DNA from: Oscillospiraceae bacterium
Lineage (GTDB): Bacteria > Bacillota > Clostridia > Oscillospirales > Ruminococcaceae
Reading direction: 5' to 3'
Length of the DNA: 7,432 bases
Assembly (NCBI GenBank): GCA_017394565.1
Contig: JAFPXW010000098.1
Span: 1 to 7,432 of the forward strand
Shown: in pieces, positions 7,001 to 7,432 of the stretch
Numbering within the stretch: the stretch's first letter is position 1
Layout of the letters: each line of letters begins with the position of its first letter
Notes under the pieces: generated by a model
Databases searched by the model: none
Seen by the model: only the letters and a program-made list of their open reading frames with translations
Told to the model about the DNA's origin: nothing
Program-made: the position numbers and the translations under genes

Positions 7001-7432
7001 CGCCGATGCCGTACTTCGCATTGCCGTCGAAATAGTTGTTGTAGGAGTGAACGGTGCAGGTACGGATACGCGGATGACGGGAGTCGGAATGGTCGTACCA
7101 GTTGTGGTGATAGGTGATGTAGTTATTGACAGTCTCGGACTTCATGCCCTGCAGGTTGCACTTGCCGCAGTCCCAGAAGTGGTTGTAGGAGTGGGTGATA
7201 TAGGTGGAAGTCTTGGTATCGAGTGCGCCGTCGCCCTTGGCCTGGTCAGCGTCAGAGCCTGCATCACCGTATAACATATCGCAGTGGTGAACACAGATGT
7301 GTTCGTTGCCTGCCGGCAGGCTGACATCGTCGCCCTCACTGGAAGTTCAGTTCATGAAGCCGATGTTTCTGACCTCTCAGTTGGAGCTTTTTTTCAGCAC
7401 CAGTCCGAAGCCGTTGAATGTGGTATCCATAC
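4011..7432 (-). CDS. Tandem PL1 pectate lyase with CBM77-like module and dockerin (5' incomplete, two in-frame UGA codons)
   Basis: Residues here are numbered from the ATG at 7277; the same frame continues to the window edge but is broken by UGA at 7349-7347 and 7379-7377. The ATG at 7277 is inside the first PL1 domain and is not the true start. First PL1, to about residue 255: DGALD (17-21), Lys39 in WDCGKCNLQG, HHNWYDHSDSRHPR with likely catalytic Arg67, then VHSYNNYF. Thr/Ser/Pro linker 257-300. Residues 304-413 are a beta-rich module resembling the CBM77 pectin-binding family. Linker 414-453. Residues 455-540 are Ig/FN3-like. Second PL1, about 546-935: DGACD (764-768), Lys787 in HKTNLVG, ESRGPLAR with Arg815, then MYNNIF. 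Linker 950-1020 is followed by a dockerin at 1021-1083 (D1024-D1035 and D1058-D1069, both loops complete). PL1 enzymes cleave polygalacturonate by calcium-dependent beta-elimination. Extracellular and scaffoldin-bound by inference. The final stop is TGA at 4011-4013. Confidence 0.88.
4035..4073 (-). repeat. Inverted repeat, right copy (dockerin second helix)
   Basis: This is the partner of 762-800 in reverse orientation, with 37 of 39 bases matching. It encodes DSLNILKFVVELI at the end of the lyase dockerin. Similarity falls in the linker and the inter-loop part but returns in the first calcium loop. Confidence 0.8.
5985..6008 (-). repeat. 24-bp direct repeat, 3' side of CBM77-like module
   Basis: Encodes STTAPSGQ in the linker after the CBM77-like module. 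It is identical over 24 bases to 6384-6407. The offset is 399 bases, exactly 133 codons, so recombination between the copies would delete the module in frame. Confidence 0.85.
6384..6407 (-). repeat. 24-bp direct repeat, 5' side of CBM77-like module
   Basis: This is the second copy of the STTAPSG(Q) linker segment, just before the CBM77-like module. It is preceded in the protein by two further related STTAPSV units (21-bp period), so this linker is itself built of repeats. Confidence 0.85.
7347..7349 (-). other. In-frame UGA inside first PL1 domain (second in reading order)
   Basis: Reading the lyase frame back from the ATG at 7277 gives TSSEGDDVSLPAGNEHI preceded by TGA. PL1-like residues (EVRNIGFMN) resume directly upstream in the same frame, so this is an interruption of a coding frame and not a natural gene boundary. 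The preceding codon is AAC (Asn). Confidence 0.85.
7377..7379 (-). other. In-frame UGA inside first PL1 domain (first in reading order)
   Basis: Ten codons before the other UGA there is a second TGA, again preceded by AAC. Upstream of it the frame reads FNGFGLVLKKSSN up to the window edge. This aligns with VDGWGFHFMCES ahead of FEIRNVAFRN in the second PL1 copy, confirming that the coding frame continues. Confidence 0.85.

Noticed and set aside
4152..7274. A 1040-codon open frame on the plus strand, antisense to the pectate lyase gene
   Set aside because: It is in exact codon register with the lyase gene, so it stays open simply because that gene avoids TTA, CTA and TCA codons; it ends at the one TTA (Leu) codon near 7274. 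Its translation is low-complexity and has no recognisable domain.
7377..7379. UGA encoding selenocysteine or genome-wide reassigned UGA
   Set aside because: PL1 lyases have no known selenocysteine site, no clear hairpin was seen directly after either UGA, and the lyase gene itself ends naturally at a UGA after the dockerin. Kept only as a remote option in the findings.

Overview
The window carries secreted, dockerin-bearing, multi-domain plant cell-wall enzymes of the kind found in cellulosome-forming Ruminococcus and relatives (Oscillospiraceae). The evidence is three dockerins with paired calcium loops, long Thr/Pro/Ala/Glu linkers, GH43 and PL1 catalytic domains, a Gram-positive style signal peptide, a textbook sigma-A type promoter and a GC-rich coding composition. 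The species cannot be fixed from the sequence alone.

Layout. (1) Positions 1-818, plus strand: the 3' end of an extracellular enzyme, comprising an ancillary beta-rich module, a TEAPT repeat linker and a C-terminal dockerin. Its catalytic part lies left of the window. (2) Positions 819-884: a strong hairpin terminator between convergent genes. (3) Positions 885-3764, minus strand: a complete 959-residue protein with signal peptide, ricin-type beta-trefoil, internal dockerin, GH43 domain, Ig-like domain and a second GH43 domain. (4) Positions 3765-4010: its ribosome binding site, a 5'-leader hairpin, a near-consensus promoter and the probable terminator of the next gene. (5) Positions 4011 to the right edge, minus strand: a very long tandem pectate lyase, PL1 - linker - CBM77-like module - linker - Ig-like - PL1 - linker - dockerin, which is incomplete at its N terminus.

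Together the genes form a small pectin-degradation locus. The PL1 domains would cleave polygalacturonate backbones by beta-elimination, the GH43 domains would remove arabinose-type side chains, and the dockerins would dock the enzymes onto a scaffoldin. The GH43 gene has its own promoter and is separated from the upstream lyase gene by a hairpin, so the two are probably not one simple operon.

The most unusual points are as follows. Two in-frame UGA codons interrupt the lyase frame near the right edge, although recognisable PL1 sequence continues through both. A Trp-to-Cys difference from the second PL1 copy lies close to them. The CBM77-like module is bracketed by exact, in-frame 24-bp direct repeats. 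The dockerin coding sequences of the outer genes form inverted repeats around the GH43 gene. The GH43 protein carries a divergent dockerin in an internal position. I found no RNA gene, CRISPR array, insertion sequence or clearly new defence-type system.
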